From: SAR116 cluster bacterium AG-447-A06
Lineage (GTDB): Bacteria > Pseudomonadota > Alphaproteobacteria > Puniceispirillales > Puniceispirillaceae
Reading direction: 5' to 3'
DNA: 39,479 bases
Assembly: GCA_003212345.1 (NCBI GenBank)
Contig: QCPZ01000013.1
Coordinates: 1-39,479 of the forward strand
Shown here: positions 1-8,504 of the stretch, piece by piece
How positions within the stretch are numbered: position 1 is the stretch's first letter
Layout of the letters: every line of letters begins with the position of its first letter
Translations under genes and position numbers: made by a program
The notes under the pieces: model-generated
Told to the model about the DNA's origin: nothing
The model's input: the letters and a program-made list of their open reading frames with translations, nothing else
The model's database searches: none

Positions 1-966
1 CTCACTTGCGGTGAATCTTAGAGCAATCGTTGAGTCATTGGTTGTTGATCCACTAGTTACACCAGACGTGGTAGACGTGATCGCTATGGTTGGCACCACA
101 TTATCATAGGTCCAGGCAAACTGTGTGGCCGCAGTGTTGTTATTGCCTGCCGGATCCGTAAATTTGTTTGCGGCAACGTCAACAGTGGTCGCACCAGCAC
201 CAGAAGGCGTGAAGGTTGCCGTATAAACCGTTGATGATACAGCAGTAAAGCTGCTTATAGAGCCTCCCGAAACTGTAATGTCACCCGCGACAAAGTCTGT
301 AGTGGCCTCACTTGCAGTAAATCTTAGAGCAATCGTTGAATCATTCGTTGTCGACCCACTACTAACTCCAGACGTAGTCGATGTAATTGCCATTGTGGGT
401 TTATCGGTATCAACTACAGTAAAGTTATTCGATGCTGTGTTGAGATTTCCCGCGGCGTCTTGAGCTACCGAGCCTGCAACTGAAACCGATACGGTTGCTC
501 CGACCGTTGGATTGATAGTGACCGTGTAAACTGCTCCACTACCGCTAAAGTTTGTAATTGTTCCGTTTGCAACATTAACTTCACTTTGTACCAGTGTTGC
601 AACATTCTCAGAAAAAGTAATAGTGGCGTTGAATGGCGATGTAGCGATTGTTGATGGCCCAGTGATGGCAACTGTTGGCGCAGCGGCATCATAAATCATA
701 GTGTAATTATTGGAGCTCGCATTTGCGTTACCTGCGGCATCTTGAGCCACACTGCCAGCTACAGAGACGGTAACAGGGGAACCACCTGTTGGTGTGACCA
801 CAAAGGTGTAGGCGCTGCCACTACCACTAAAATTGCTTGCCGTACCATTGGCAACAGTGATGTCGCCTAAAACAAACCCCGTAACATTTTCAGAGAAGGT
901 CGCCGTCGCAGTGAAAGCGCCATTAACCGCGGTCAACCCACTTGGTCCAGTTACCAACACCGTTGG
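1..966 (-). repeat. four Big_12-like Ig domains, the last truncated by the window edge
   Basis: The array changes type again. Two units read PTVLVTGPSG and PTVAITGPSTIATSPFN with SGSGxxYTxxxxP and SVAGSVAQDAAGN. They are followed by a PTMAITSTTSGVSSG unit and the beginning of another that reaches position 1 (NDSTIALRFTASE). Recurrence of the same unit type seen at 4010-4617 shows modular shuffling of domain types along the protein. Confidence 0.75.
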
Positions 967-3900
967 CGCTTGGCCATCACCAGTTGTAAAATTGAATGTT
1001 GTCGTATCATTGATACCGGCATAGCTATTACCGCTAAGATCATCAATTGCCGTCGCTGCGACTTTCACATAATAACCCTGAAAGGAGTCCAAATTTGAGC
1101 TTGGATTAACTGTTACTGCAGCACCCGAGACTGTGACTTGCCCTGAAGTTACATCTATGGCTTCAACTTGCGTGTTGTCAGATTTAAAAATGGTGATGTT
1201 GCCAGAGCCAACTTGAACATTTTCACTAAATGTCAATACGACATTCGCACTCGGGACAACACCCGTAGCGTTATCAGCCGGCGTTGTAGAGGCAAGCGTC
1301 GGACTGATATTGTCGACCGCGATAAAATTAAGTGTGGTTGCGTCATTGATGCCAGCGTATGAGTTGCCACTTGTGTCATCTATAGCTGTGGCTGCAATCT
1401 GTACATAATAACCTTGGGAAGAGTCCAAGTCTGCGGTCGGATTAATTGTTACAGTTGTGCCAGATATTGAGACATTTGCACCACCCACCGCCATTGCTTG
1501 AACGGTGCTATTATCCGATGATTTTTTGAGGGTAATATTGCCACTACCAGCCGAGACATTCTCATTAAAGGTTAAGACAATGTTTGCTCCAACAGCAACA
1601 CCAGTCGCGTTGTCCGCTGGCACACTCGATGAAAGCGCAGGGTTCGTTGCATCGGCAGCTGTGAAATTTATCGTTGTAGCGTTGTTAATTCCAGCAAAAG
1701 AATTACCACTTGCATCATCAAAAGCTGTTGCCGCTACCTTAAGATAATAACCCTGAAGAGACTGTAAATTTGCAGTTGGATTAATTGTAACAGCATTTCC
1801 TGAAATGGTTACCTGCCCTGATCCAACCGCTATAGCTTCGACTTGAGTATTGTCTGATTTAAACAGTGTCAAATTACCACTACCGGCTACTACGGCTTCA
1901 TTGAAGGTAAGCGTTATATTTGAGTCTAAAGCGACACCAGTTGCATTGTCTGCTGGCGAGGTTGAGGTAAGTGTTGGAGACGATAAGTCCGCCGCAATAA
2001 AATTAAGCGCAGAAGAATTTCCAATTCCTGCGTATGAATTGCCACTCGCATCGTCGATTGCAGTGGCGTCAATCAGGATATAATAGCCCTCTAGAGTAAC
2101 TAAATTAGCAGTTGGATTAATTGTGACAGTATTAGTCGATGCAGTCACTGCTGATGAAGAGACGTTCATCGCCTCAACTAAGGTCCCATTAGTTTTAAAA
2201 AGACTAACATTTCCAGAGCCAAGAACGATATTCTCATTAAAAGTTAGGACTATATTTGTACCGCCAGCAACCCCTGTGGCATTATCTGCGGGTGAGCTTG
2301 ATGAAAGCGTTGGCCCCAAAACATCTGCAGCGGTAAAGCTCAACGAAGTTTTATCACTAATGCCGGCATAGGAATTACCACTCGCATCATCAAAAGCTGT
2401 TGCCGCAACCTGAATGTAATAGCCTTGCGACGAGTCTAAATTTGCTGATGGATTAATTGTCACAACCGCGCCGGATACACTTACATTTCCACCACCCACT
2501 GGCATCGTTTGTACAGTACTATCATCTGATGATTTCTTAAGCGTAATGTTACCACTACCAACCACAACATTCTCATCAAATGTAAGGACAATGTTTGCAT
2601 CGACAGCTACACCCGTCGCATCGTCCGCCGGCACACTCGACGCTATCGCTGGCCCAGCACTGTCAGCTGCAGTAAAACTCAAAGTGGTGGTATCACTGAT
2701 TCCAGCAAAAGAGTTGCCACTCGCATCATCGATTGCTGTCGCATCAACTTGCACATAATAGCCCTGGGAGGAAACTAAGTTAGCTGTCGGGTTAATTGTT
2801 ACAACGGCGCCAGATATACTGACATTTGCTCCACCCACTGCCATTGCTTGCACAGTACTATTATCTGATGACTTTTTAAGTGTGATATTACCACTGCCAG
2901 CTGCCACATTTTCATTAAATGTCAGAATAATATTTGCCCCAGCAGCAACTCCAGTCGCATTATCAGTTGGGGAGGTTGATGATAGTATTGGTGCTACTAC
3001 ATCAGCAGCGGTGAAATTCAAAGTGGTCGCATCATTTATACCAGCAAAAGAGTTGCCACTCGTATCATCGATCGCCGTTGCGTCAACCTGCACATAGTAA
3101 CCCAGCGAGGAGTCCAAGTTAGCCGTTGGGTTAATTGTTACAACGGCACCGGATATACTAATATTTCCGCCACCGACAGGCATCGCCTGTACCGTACTGT
3201 TATCGGATGACTTCTTAAGTGTAATATTACCACTGCCAGCTGCCACATTCTCATTGAATGTCAAAGTGATGTTTGCACCGACTGCCACTCCAGTTGCATT
3301 ATCAGCCGGCGAGCTTGATGATAGTGTGGGGGCAGCAACATCCGCTGCGGTAAAGTTTAGCGACGTTGTGTCATTGATGCCAGCGTATGAATTTCCGGTC
3401 AAATCATCGACTGCGGTCGCCTCAACTTTCATATAATAACCTGTGAGAGAAGTTAAATCAGCCGCTGGATTAACAGTTACTGTGGCTCCCGAAAATGTGA
3501 CAGCGCCTGATGTTACATCTAAATCCTCTAGAAGTGTATTATCACTCCTGTAAAGTTTAAAGTCTCCAGATCCAGCCTTAACAGCTTCACTGAATGTAAA
3601 TACAATATTTGCTCCAACCGCCACACCGGTCGCATTGTCAGCTGGTGACGTAGACACTAAAGTTGGATTGACTGTGTCAACGGAAATGAAATTCAATGTT
3701 GAGGAATTACTAATGCCAGCATAAGAATTGCCCACAGCATCATCGAATGCTGTTGCCGCAATCTGCAGGTAGTATCCTTGGGCAGAATCCAAGTTTGCAG
3801 TCGGATTAATTGTAACGCCCGTGCCTGACACCGTTACCAAGCCAGAGTTTACGTCAATCGTTTGGACTAAGGTAGAGTCAGTTTTGTAAAGCGTTATGTT

Positions 3901-6900
3901 GCCGCTGCCCTTTGCAACATTCTCGCTGAATGTAAGTACAATGTTCGCGTCCACAGCGACACCCGTGGCGTTATCTGCTGGCGAACTGGATGCTAACGTT
4001 GGATTGACATTATCATATGTCCAGGTGAATTGAGTTGCAGCGCTGTTATTATTACCAGCTGCATCTGTAAATTTATTACCGGCAACATCAATAGTCGTGG
4101 CACCAGCAGAGGATGGGGTAAATGTTGCCGTATAGACTGTTGACGAAACTGCTGTAAAGCTGCTCAAAGAGCCTCCGTTTACAGTGATATCACCTACGGC
4201 AAATCCTGTTGCTGCCTCACTGGCGGTAAATGTCAGATTGATAGTGGAATCATTTGTTGTCGAACCGCTACTAACACCAGAAGTTGTCGACGTAATCGCC
4301 ATTGTCGGCGCCACATTATCATAGTTCCATGTAAACTGTGTCGCCGCACTGTTATTATTGCCAGCTGCATCCGTAAATTTATTTGCAGCAACATCAATAG
4401 TCTTGGCACCTGCTCCAGACGGTGTAAATGTTGCTGTGTAGACTGTTGATGACACAGTCGCAAAGCTACTCAAAGAGCCTCCGGTTACGGTGATATCACC
4501 CACAACAAATCCTGTTGCAGCCTCATTTGCAGTAAATGTAAGGTTGATAGTGGAGTCATTCGTTGCAGCCCCACTGCTAACTCCAGAGGTAGTCGATGTA
4601 ATCACCATTGTTGGCCCAACAACATCCGCAGCTGTGAAACTCAGGGTGGTCGTATCATTTATGCCAGCGTAGGAATTACCACTCGCATCATCAAATGCTG
4701 TGGCGGCAATTTGAAGATAATATCCCTGTGAGGAGTCTAGATTAGCAGTCGGGTTAACCGTAACAGCTGCACCTGATATGGAAACGTTAGCACCACCCAC
4801 AGCCATAGCTTCGACTGTGCTATTATCAGAAGACTTTTTGAGTGTTATATTACCGCTGCCCGCCACAACATTCTCATTAAATGTAAGAACAATGTTTGCG
4901 TCTACCGCAACACCCGTTGCATCGTCCGCTGGTGTCGATGATGAAAGCGTTGGTCCTGCCACGTCTGCAGCAGTGAAATTTAGCGTCGTCGCATCATTGA
5001 TACCTGCATAGGAATTTCCAGCAGCATCATCAAAACCGGACGAAGCTATCTGAACGTAGTAACCTTGCGCTGAGTCTAAAAGGTTATTGGGATTGATTGT
5101 TACCACATTGCCCGACACACTAACCAAACCTGATCCAACTGCGATTGTTTCAGCTGTCGCGCCACCTGTCTTAAATAATGTGATATTTCCACTCTCAGCA
5201 TCAACATTCTCATTAAATGTCAAAACTATATTAGCATCCACAGCGACGCCAGTTGCATTATCAGCAGGAGAACTGGATACAAGAGTTGGTGAAACATTGT
5301 CAGCTGCTGAAGTGAAATTAAGCGTGGTAGCATCTGCGATGCCGGCGTAAGAATTTCCAGCAAGATCGTCAACTGCCGTCGCTGCAACGTGCAAATAAAA
5401 CCCTTGATTTGACGCAAAATCCAGAGTTGGATTCAAGGTTAAAGCTGCGCCAGAAACAGTTACATCGCTTGCAACGTTAAACACTTCCACTTGAGAATTG
5501 TCAGCTTTAAATAATATGATGTTGCCCGTTCCAACTTGAATGTTTTCGCTGAAGGTAAGGGTAATGCTGGCGTTCGAAGCAACACCTGTTGCATTGTCTG
5601 CAGGTGAACTAGACGAAAGAGTTGGCGCGATTATATCAGCTGCGGTGAAGTTGAGTGACGTTGCATTGCTTATGCCAGCGTATGAGTTACCGCTAGCATC
5701 GTCTAATGCGGTCGCGGCAATCTGAAGATAGTAGCCCTCTGAAGAGTCGAGGTTTGCCGTTGGATTAATCGTGACCGTATTCCCAGATATCGTTACATTT
5801 CCGCCATCGACTGGCATAGCTTGGACTGTACTATTGTCAGATGATTTTTTGAGGGTAATATTACCGCTGCCAGCAACTACATTCTCGTTGAAGGTAAGGA
5901 CAATGTTTGAGCTAACCGCAACGCCTGTAGCATTATCTGCGGGTGAGCTGGATGAAAGCGTCGGTGCTGCAACGTCCGCAACAGTGAAATTTAATGTTGT
6001 ATTGTCGCTTATCCCCGGGAAAGAGTTACCGTCTGTATCGTCAATCGCAGTGGCGTCAACCTTCACATAGTAACTTTGAAGAGAGTCAAGGTTTGACGAT
6101 GGGTTTACCCTCACCGCATTACCCAAGAAGGTTGCCGCGCTGGCAATATTAAAGGACTGAACAAGGGTGTTGTCAGATTTGTAGAGTTTTACAAACCCAC
6201 TACCAGCTTGAATATTTTTGCCAAAGGTGAGCGTTATATTCGTGTCTGCGGCAACACCCGTGGCTCCATCAGCTGGCGCACTCGAAGACAATTGTGGTAT
6301 GCCCCACAATGGTCGTTTATTCAGCGCCCATGCATTTGCATTGTTGGAAAAACCGGAGGGTTGAGATGCAAATCGACTGACATCCCAGCCAGTTAAGTCC
6401 TGATTAAAGGCTGATGCACCATCGAACATGTAAATCATGTTTGAGACATTAGCCACGTTCCAATAAGAAATATTTTGATTAAAAGATGTGGCCCCTTGAA
6501 AAGTGTACCAGGTATAATCAACCTTGCTTGTGTCCCAGGAACTAATGTTTCCATTAAACGCCGTCGCTCCTTTAAATGCACTTCCCATGTTTGTTACATT
6601 GGCAACGTTCCAAGAGTTTAAATCTTGGTTAAATGAGGTGGCGTTTTGGAAGGTTGAGTCAAGGTAAATGACTTTGCTGACATTCCACGACCCGATGTCC
6701 TTGTTGAACGATGACGCGCCACGAAACATATTCGTCATGTCGGTGACATTACTTACATCCCAGTAACCAATATCAGCATTGAAAGAGGTCTTACCATCGA
6801 ACAATCCGTACATGCTGGTCATTTGCCCGGTAAAGATATTCCGGGCAGAGTTCCCAAATGTATAGCTATTAGAGTCGGGTCCAGTTATCGCATAACTGCC

Positions 6901-7074
6901 ATTTGAAACGGCCGTATTTAACATCGTCTGATCGACGATCAGCATACCTGTACATGGACTGGCTGTGCCAATAGTATTCGGGTCAGCAGAATAGCAGCTC
7001 GCATTCGCTGCATTTGCGCTAAGCAAATACGCAAAGAGCTGCAAGACGCATAAAATGGCGAGCCTGGCTATCAC
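1..7074 (-). CDS. giant secreted BspA-type LRR / Ig-like repeat surface protein (3' end beyond window)
   Basis: A single minus-strand frame is open from 7074 to position 1 without a stop, so at least 2,358 residues are encoded and the C-terminus lies outside the window. I place the start at GTG 7074: GGGAG lies about 10 nt upstream, an in-frame stop lies 13 codons upstream, and a signal peptide follows (hydrophobic stretch LAILCVLQLFAYLL, then SANAANA before the mature CYSADPN). In order come about 60 unique residues, six 25-residue DUF285/BspA-type leucine-rich repeats, five Big_5-like Ig domains, two Big_12-like domains, nine more Big_5-like domains, and four Big_12-like domains with the last incomplete. 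Such proteins are usually exported adhesins or surface-layer components. The anchoring or secretion signal would be in the missing C-terminus, so the export route is unknown. It lies next to a tRNA-Ser att duplication, suggesting acquisition by transfer. The frame was checked by hand at several points. Confidence 0.9.
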   Translation of the reverse strand, partial: MIARLAILCVLQLFAYLLSANAANASCYSADPNTIGTASPCTGMLIVDQTMLNTAVSNGSYAITGPDSNSYTFGNSARNIFTGQMTSMYGLFDGKTSFNADIGYWDVSNVTDMTNMFRGASSFNKDIGSWNVSKVIYLDSTFQNATSFNQDLNSWNVANVTNMGSAFKGATAFNGNISSWDTSKVDYTWYTFQGATSFNQNISYWNVANVSNMIYMFDGASAFNQDLTGWDVSRFASQPSGFSNNANAWALNKRPLWGIPQLSSSAPADGATGVAADTNITLTFGKNIQAGSGFVKLYKSDNTLVQSFNIASAATFLGNAVRVNPSSNLDSLQSYYVKVDATAIDDTDGNSFPGISDNTTLNFTVADVAAPTLSSSSPADNATGVAVSSNIVLTFNENVVAGSGNITLKKSSDNSTVQAMPVDGGNVTISGNTVTINPTANLDSSEGYYLQIAATALDDASGNSYAGISNATSLNFTAADIIAPTLSSSSPADNATGVASNASITLTFSENIQVGTGNIILFKADNSQVEVFNVASDVTVSGAALTLNPTLDFASNQGFYLHVAATAVDDLAGNSYAGIADATTLNFTSAADNVSPTLVSSSPADNATGVAVDANIVLTFNENVDAESGNITLFKTGGATAETIAVGSGLVSVSGNVVTINPNNLLDSAQGYYVQIASSGFDDAAGNSYAGINDATTLNFTAADVAGPTLSSSTPADDATGVAVDANIVLTFNENVVAGSGNITLKKSSDNSTVEAMAVGGANVSISGAAVTVNPTANLDSSQGYYLQIAATAFDDASGNSYAGINDTTTLSFTAADVVGPTMVITSTTSGVSSGAATNDSTINLTFTANEAATGFVVGDITVTGGSLSSFATVSSTVYTATFTPSGAGAKTIDVAANKFTDAAGNNNSAATQFTWNYDNVAPTMAITSTTSGVSSGSTTNDSTINLTFTASEAATGFAVGDITVNGGSLSSFTAVSSTVYTATFTPSSAGATTIDVAGNKFTDAAGNNNSAATQFTWTYDNVNPTLASSSPADNATGVAVDANIVLTFSENVAKGSGNITLYKTDSTLVQTIDVNSGLVTVSGTGVTINPTANLDSAQGYYLQIAATAFDDAVGNSYAGISNSSTLNFISVDTVNPTLVSTSPADNATGVAVGANIVFTFSEAVKAGSGDFKLYRSDNTLLEDLDVTSGAVTFSGATVTVNPAADLTSLTGYYMKVEATAVDDLTGNSYAGINDTTSLNFTAADVAAPTLSSSSPADNATGVAVGANITLTFNENVAAGSGNITLKKSSDNSTVQAMPVGGGNISISGAVVTINPTANLDSSLGYYVQVDATAIDDTSGNSFAGINDATTLNFTAADVVAPILSSTSPTDNATGVAAGANIILTFNENVAAGSGNITLKKSSDNSTVQAMAVGGANVSISGAVVTINPTANLVSSQGYYVQVDATAIDDASGNSFAGISDTTTLSFTAADSAGPAIASSVPADDATGVAVDANIVLTFDENVVVGSGNITLKKSSDDSTVQTMPVGGGNVSVSGAVVTINPSANLDSSQGYYIQVAATAFDDASGNSYAGISDKTSLSFTAADVLGPTLSSSSPADNATGVAGGTNIVLTFNENIVLGSGNVSLFKTNGTLVEAMNVSSSAVTASTNTVTINPTANLVTLEGYYILIDATAIDDASGNSYAGIGNSSALNFIAADLSSPTLTSTSPADNATGVALDSNITLTFNEAVVAGSGNLTLFKSDNTQVEAIAVGSGQVTISGNAVTINPTANLQSLQGYYLKVAATAFDDASGNSFAGINNATTINFTAADATNPALSSSVPADNATGVAVGANIVLTFNENVSAGSGNITLKKSSDNSTVQAMAVGGANVSISGTTVTINPTADLDSSQGYYVQIAATAIDDTSGNSYAGINDATTLNFIAVDNISPTLASTTPADNATGVVPSANVVLTFSENVQVGSGNITIFKSDNTQVEAIDVTSGQVTVSGAAVTVNPSSNLDSFQGYYVKVAATAIDDLSGNSYAGINDTTTFNFTTGDGQAPTVLVTGPSGLTAVNGAFTATATFSENVTGFVLGDITVANGTASNFSGSGSAYTFVVTPTGGSPVTVSVAGSVAQDAAGNANASSNNYTMIYDAAAPTVAITGPSTIATSPFNATITFSENVATLVQSEVNVANGTITNFSGSGAVYTVTINPTVGATVSVSVAGSVAQDAAGNLNTASNNFTVVDTDKPTMAITSTTSGVSSGSTTNDSTIALRFTASEATTDFVAGDITVSGGSISSFTAVSSTVYTATFTPSGAGATTVDVAANKFTDPAGNNNTAATQFAWTYDNVVPTIAITSTTSGVTSGSTTNDSTIALRFTASE
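966..4010 (-). repeat. nine tandem Big_5-like Ig domains (units 6-14)
   Basis: Nine units of about 338 bp continue the array. Two sequence classes alternate irregularly: class A has LKKSSDNSTVQAM plus GGxNVSISG, class B has LFKSDNTQVEAI plus SGQVTVSG. Units 8, 9, 10 and 13 are class A; units 6, 7, 11, 12 and 14 are class B. Class A copies are strongly alike at DNA level, which suggests duplication or gene conversion within the gene. Confidence 0.8.
4010..4617 (-). repeat. two tandem Big_12-like Ig domains
   Basis: Two units of about 100 residues interrupt the Big_5-like array. Both carry PTMxITSTTSGVSSG, NDSTINLTFTA, GDITVxGGSLSSF, VYTATFTPS and NKFTDAAGNNNSAATQF. This resembles the bacterial Ig-like Big_12 type. 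The two copies are highly similar to each other in protein and DNA sequence. Confidence 0.75.
4617..6297 (-). repeat. five tandem Big_5-like Ig domains (units 1-5)
   Basis: Five units of about 112 residues (about 336 bp each) follow the leucine-rich repeats. Each opens with a motif such as PTLSSSSPADNATGVAV, continues with NIVLTFNENV and GSGNITL, then has a VTINPTANLDS-type strand and ends with GNSYAGI and TLNFTAAD. The pattern fits bacterial Ig-like domain Big_5. Unit 1 is the most divergent (SSSAPADGATGVAADTN). Unit boundaries are approximate. Confidence 0.8.
6364..6813 (-). repeat. six tandem 25-residue BspA/DUF285 leucine-rich repeats
   Basis: These 450 bases encode exactly six 25-residue repeats near the N-terminus of the giant protein. 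Each follows the pattern M-x-x-M-F-x-G-A-x-x-F-N-x-D-I-x-x-W-D-V-S-x-V-x-x, for example MTNMFRGASSFNKDIGSW and MIYMFDGASAFNQDLTGW. This is the DUF285 (mycoplasma/BspA-type) repeat, typical of surface proteins. The repeats have diverged in DNA sequence but kept perfect length, so the array has not been recently reshuffled. Confidence 0.9.
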
Positions 7075-7475
7075 CGAGTTATATCTCCCAACAGCAAGAA
7101 GTCGCTGTATTCAAGGGTATGTAACGACCGGGTACCACTGTTTCTTTAATAACTTTTACAATTAAATTCAAATATTCACCAAATGGGCGCGAAAGGCATA
7201 CTGGTCTATAACTAATAAACACTTCGCCAAAAAACCTAGAGAGATGGTGGCGTATGGCATAATCAACAAATCATTCAAAAAAAATTTAACATTTATGGAG
7301 ATGCGCAAAACAACTTTGGCGGAAAAAATAAATTGATTAAATGCTACGTAGATCATCATCCATTTTTAAGTAACGCCAGCGGTAAAAGAGCATTGCGGTT
7401 GCAACGGTAGCGCGGGAACTGCCACGGCGATCAAAACATTTCCAAAGTATTTGAAAACAGACAACTTTTGGGGTG
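7075..7475. other. gene-free AT-rich stretch upstream of the giant gene
   Basis: This stretch holds the 5' region of the giant gene. GGGAG at 7085-7089 is its probable ribosome binding site. It is AT-rich with several A and T runs. I found no convincing -35/-10 pair. Two short overlapping minus-strand reading frames (7168-7359 and 7337-7528) are present, but neither has a ribosome binding site or a recognisable product. Confidence 0.5.
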
Positions 7476-7498
7476 AAAAGAAATAGCGGAGGGGAAGG
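7476..7498 (-). repeat. att-site copy: duplicated 3' end of tRNA-Ser
   Basis: These 23 bases match 9010-9032 at 22 of 23 positions, in the same orientation. The matched part covers the encoded CCA, discriminator base, 3' acceptor strand and start of the T arm of tRNA-Ser, plus 8 flanking bases. The mismatch (A 7485 for G 9019) turns the encoded CCA into CTA. A short direct repeat of a tRNA 3' end is the usual product of tyrosine-recombinase integration, so this is read as the far att site of an island or its remnant. Confidence 0.7.
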
Positions 7499-7562
7499 AA
7501 AAGTCTTCCTTGGCAACCTAATAGTCAATTAAATCAATAATGTCATATAATTAAGAATATGA

Positions 7563-7585
7563 TTTGGTACAAAGTTTGGTACAAA
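7563..7585. repeat. two direct copies of TTTGGTACAAA, possible recombinase arm sites
   Basis: TTTGGTACAAA occurs at 7563-7573 and again at 7575-7585, 12 bp apart, about 65 bp inside the att copy. A weaker relative (TTTAGTACCA) is at 7627-7636. Closely spaced direct repeats beside an att core are typical of integrase arm-type sites. The assignment is inference from position and spacing. Confidence 0.35.
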
Positions 7586-7606
7586 ATAACGACTATTATC
7601 TCAAGC

Positions 7607-7628
7607 AATCACCCTGTATCAGGTGATT
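7607..7628. repeat. small inverted repeat AATCACC...GGTGATT
   Basis: AATCACC (7607-7613) and GGTGATT (7622-7628) form a perfect 7-bp stem with an 8-nt loop. A third AATCACC occurs in direct orientation at 7647-7653. No T run follows, so it is not an obvious terminator. It sits between the putative arm sites and the beta-barrel gene. Confidence 0.35.
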
Positions 7629-7726
7629 TAGTACCATACTCCAACGAATCACCCCCCGCACCTGTCGTAATCTCAAGACTTCACTAAAGGGACCAAAGCG
7701 GCATTTGTTCTTTTGCCATTTACATT

Positions 7727-7751
7727 CCCTCAGGCTTTTTTTGACTGAGGG
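7727..7751. repeat. stem-loop CCCTCAG...CTGAGGG downstream of the beta-barrel gene
   Basis: A perfect 7-bp inverted repeat with an 11-nt T-rich loop lies 26 bp past the stop of the minus-strand gene at 7778. It may end or stabilise that transcript. Read in the minus direction no U tract follows the stem, so it is not a classical intrinsic terminator. Confidence 0.35.
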
Positions 7752-7777
7752 TATGTTTGTCGTGGAGTTTTGAAAGG

Positions 7778-8401
7778 CTAAAATCTAAACAAAATACCCG
7801 CGTGAAGATAGGTTACGGTCTCATCGTCTAATTTGAAGTTGTCATAACCCGCAAGCAATGAGGTTTTTTCACCCATTTTGTACTCAGCTCCAACGCCCCA
7901 CAATATATCAGTTCCATCTGTTTTTGTTGAGGCTGAGGCTGTACCCGCTGCGATTTTCGCATCGGCATCCCAGGAGTGAAATCCTCCCTTTACGTACCCT
8001 TGTAAGCTATCCCCCATATCAAATTTGGCCTTACCTGCAATGCCCATGGACTTTGCAGAAACGGTAATACTTGCTGTGGTGTTGAATTGATAAGCCGTAC
8101 CACCAAAAGTAAAAGTGTCACCGTTATCACCACTGAGACTAGCCTTACCAAGGTCGGCGTAAAACCCCTCAATGGAGACTTTTTCGTTAATTTCTTTTCC
8201 AAAAAAGAAGGAGATTCCTGTACCAGTTTCGTCAAGTGTCGCACCTGATACCGCGGTTATACCCGTCTCTATATCAGTGCTTCCACCAGCAATACCGGCG
8301 TACCATCCTCCATCTTTAGCTGTCCCTTCTTTAGCTGTCCCTTCTGCGTTAGCTGTCATTGGCAAAAGTAACAGTGTGATTGTTCCTATTAGTCGTTTCA
8401 T
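7778..8401 (-). CDS. outer-membrane beta-barrel protein (OmpA/OmpW-like porin fold)
   Basis: A 207-residue protein starting at ATG 8401 (MKRLIG). The start is chosen because AGGAG lies 8 nt upstream; an in-frame ATG seven codons earlier lacks such a site. A signal peptide is visible (TITLLLLPMTANA, cleavage before EGTAK). The mature part has alternating short beta strands (WYAGIAGG, ISFFFGKEI, VSIEGFYADLG, LWGVGAEYKMG, TSLLAGYDNF) and ends in phenylalanine (LHAGILFRF), the usual C-terminal signature for BAM-assembled barrels. The size fits small eight-stranded barrels of the OMP_b-brl type. Its mature N-terminus contains the 15-bp tandem duplication at 8315-8344. It lies alone between the att copy and the tRNA, so it may be island cargo. 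Substrate or role cannot be inferred. Confidence 0.8.
   Translation of the reverse strand: MKRLIGTITLLLLPMTANAEGTAKEGTAKDGGWYAGIAGGSTDIETGITAVSGATLDETGTGISFFFGKEINEKVSIEGFYADLGKASLSGDNGDTFTFGGTAYQFNTTASITVSAKSMGIAGKAKFDMGDSLQGYVKGGFHSWDADAKIAAGTASASTKTDGTDILWGVGAEYKMGEKTSLLAGYDNFKLDDETVTYLHAGILFRF
8315..8344 (-). repeat. 15-bp tandem duplication within the beta-barrel gene
   Basis: TTTAGCTGTCCCTTC occurs twice head to tail on the plus strand. It encodes the repeated EGTAK in the residues just after the predicted signal peptide cleavage site. Such an in-frame repeat could expand or contract by slippage. Confidence 0.75.
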
Positions 8402-8475
8402 ATAATCTTCTCCTCTAAACATGAGTAGCTACCTTAGGCATAAGACTGTTGTAACGGCCTCAATAAACAAGCAAT

Positions 8476-8504
8476 ATAGAAATCATTGCTATAGAATTTG
8501 TCAA
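8476..8504 (-). promoter_or_regulatory. candidate promoter of the beta-barrel gene
   Basis: On the minus strand, TTGACA (8504-8499) is followed after 17 bp by TTCTAT (8481-8476). The -35 is perfect and the -10 is weak. It would give a leader of about 65 nt ahead of ATG 8401. Confidence 0.35.

Noticed and set aside
966-6297. Regularly spaced repeats considered as a possible CRISPR or satellite array.
   Set aside because: The period (about 336 bp) is a protein-domain length, the frame is kept throughout, and no short identical repeats with unique spacers occur.
278-6396. Many plus-strand and off-frame minus-strand open frames of 60-100 codons with recurring peptides across 1-6400.
   Set aside because: They are shadows of the repetitive giant gene on the minus strand; their similarity to one another simply reflects the underlying repeats.
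7168-7528. Two short overlapping minus-strand frames (7168-7359 and 7337-7528), the second with realistic residues (RRGSSRATVATAMLFYRWRY).
   Set aside because: No ribosome binding site, no recognised family, and the second frame begins beyond the att copy and reads through it. It might be a relic, but that is not supportable.
7727-7751. Stem-loop considered as an intrinsic terminator for the beta-barrel gene.
   Set aside because: The T tract is in the loop rather than after the stem, so it was listed only as an inverted repeat.
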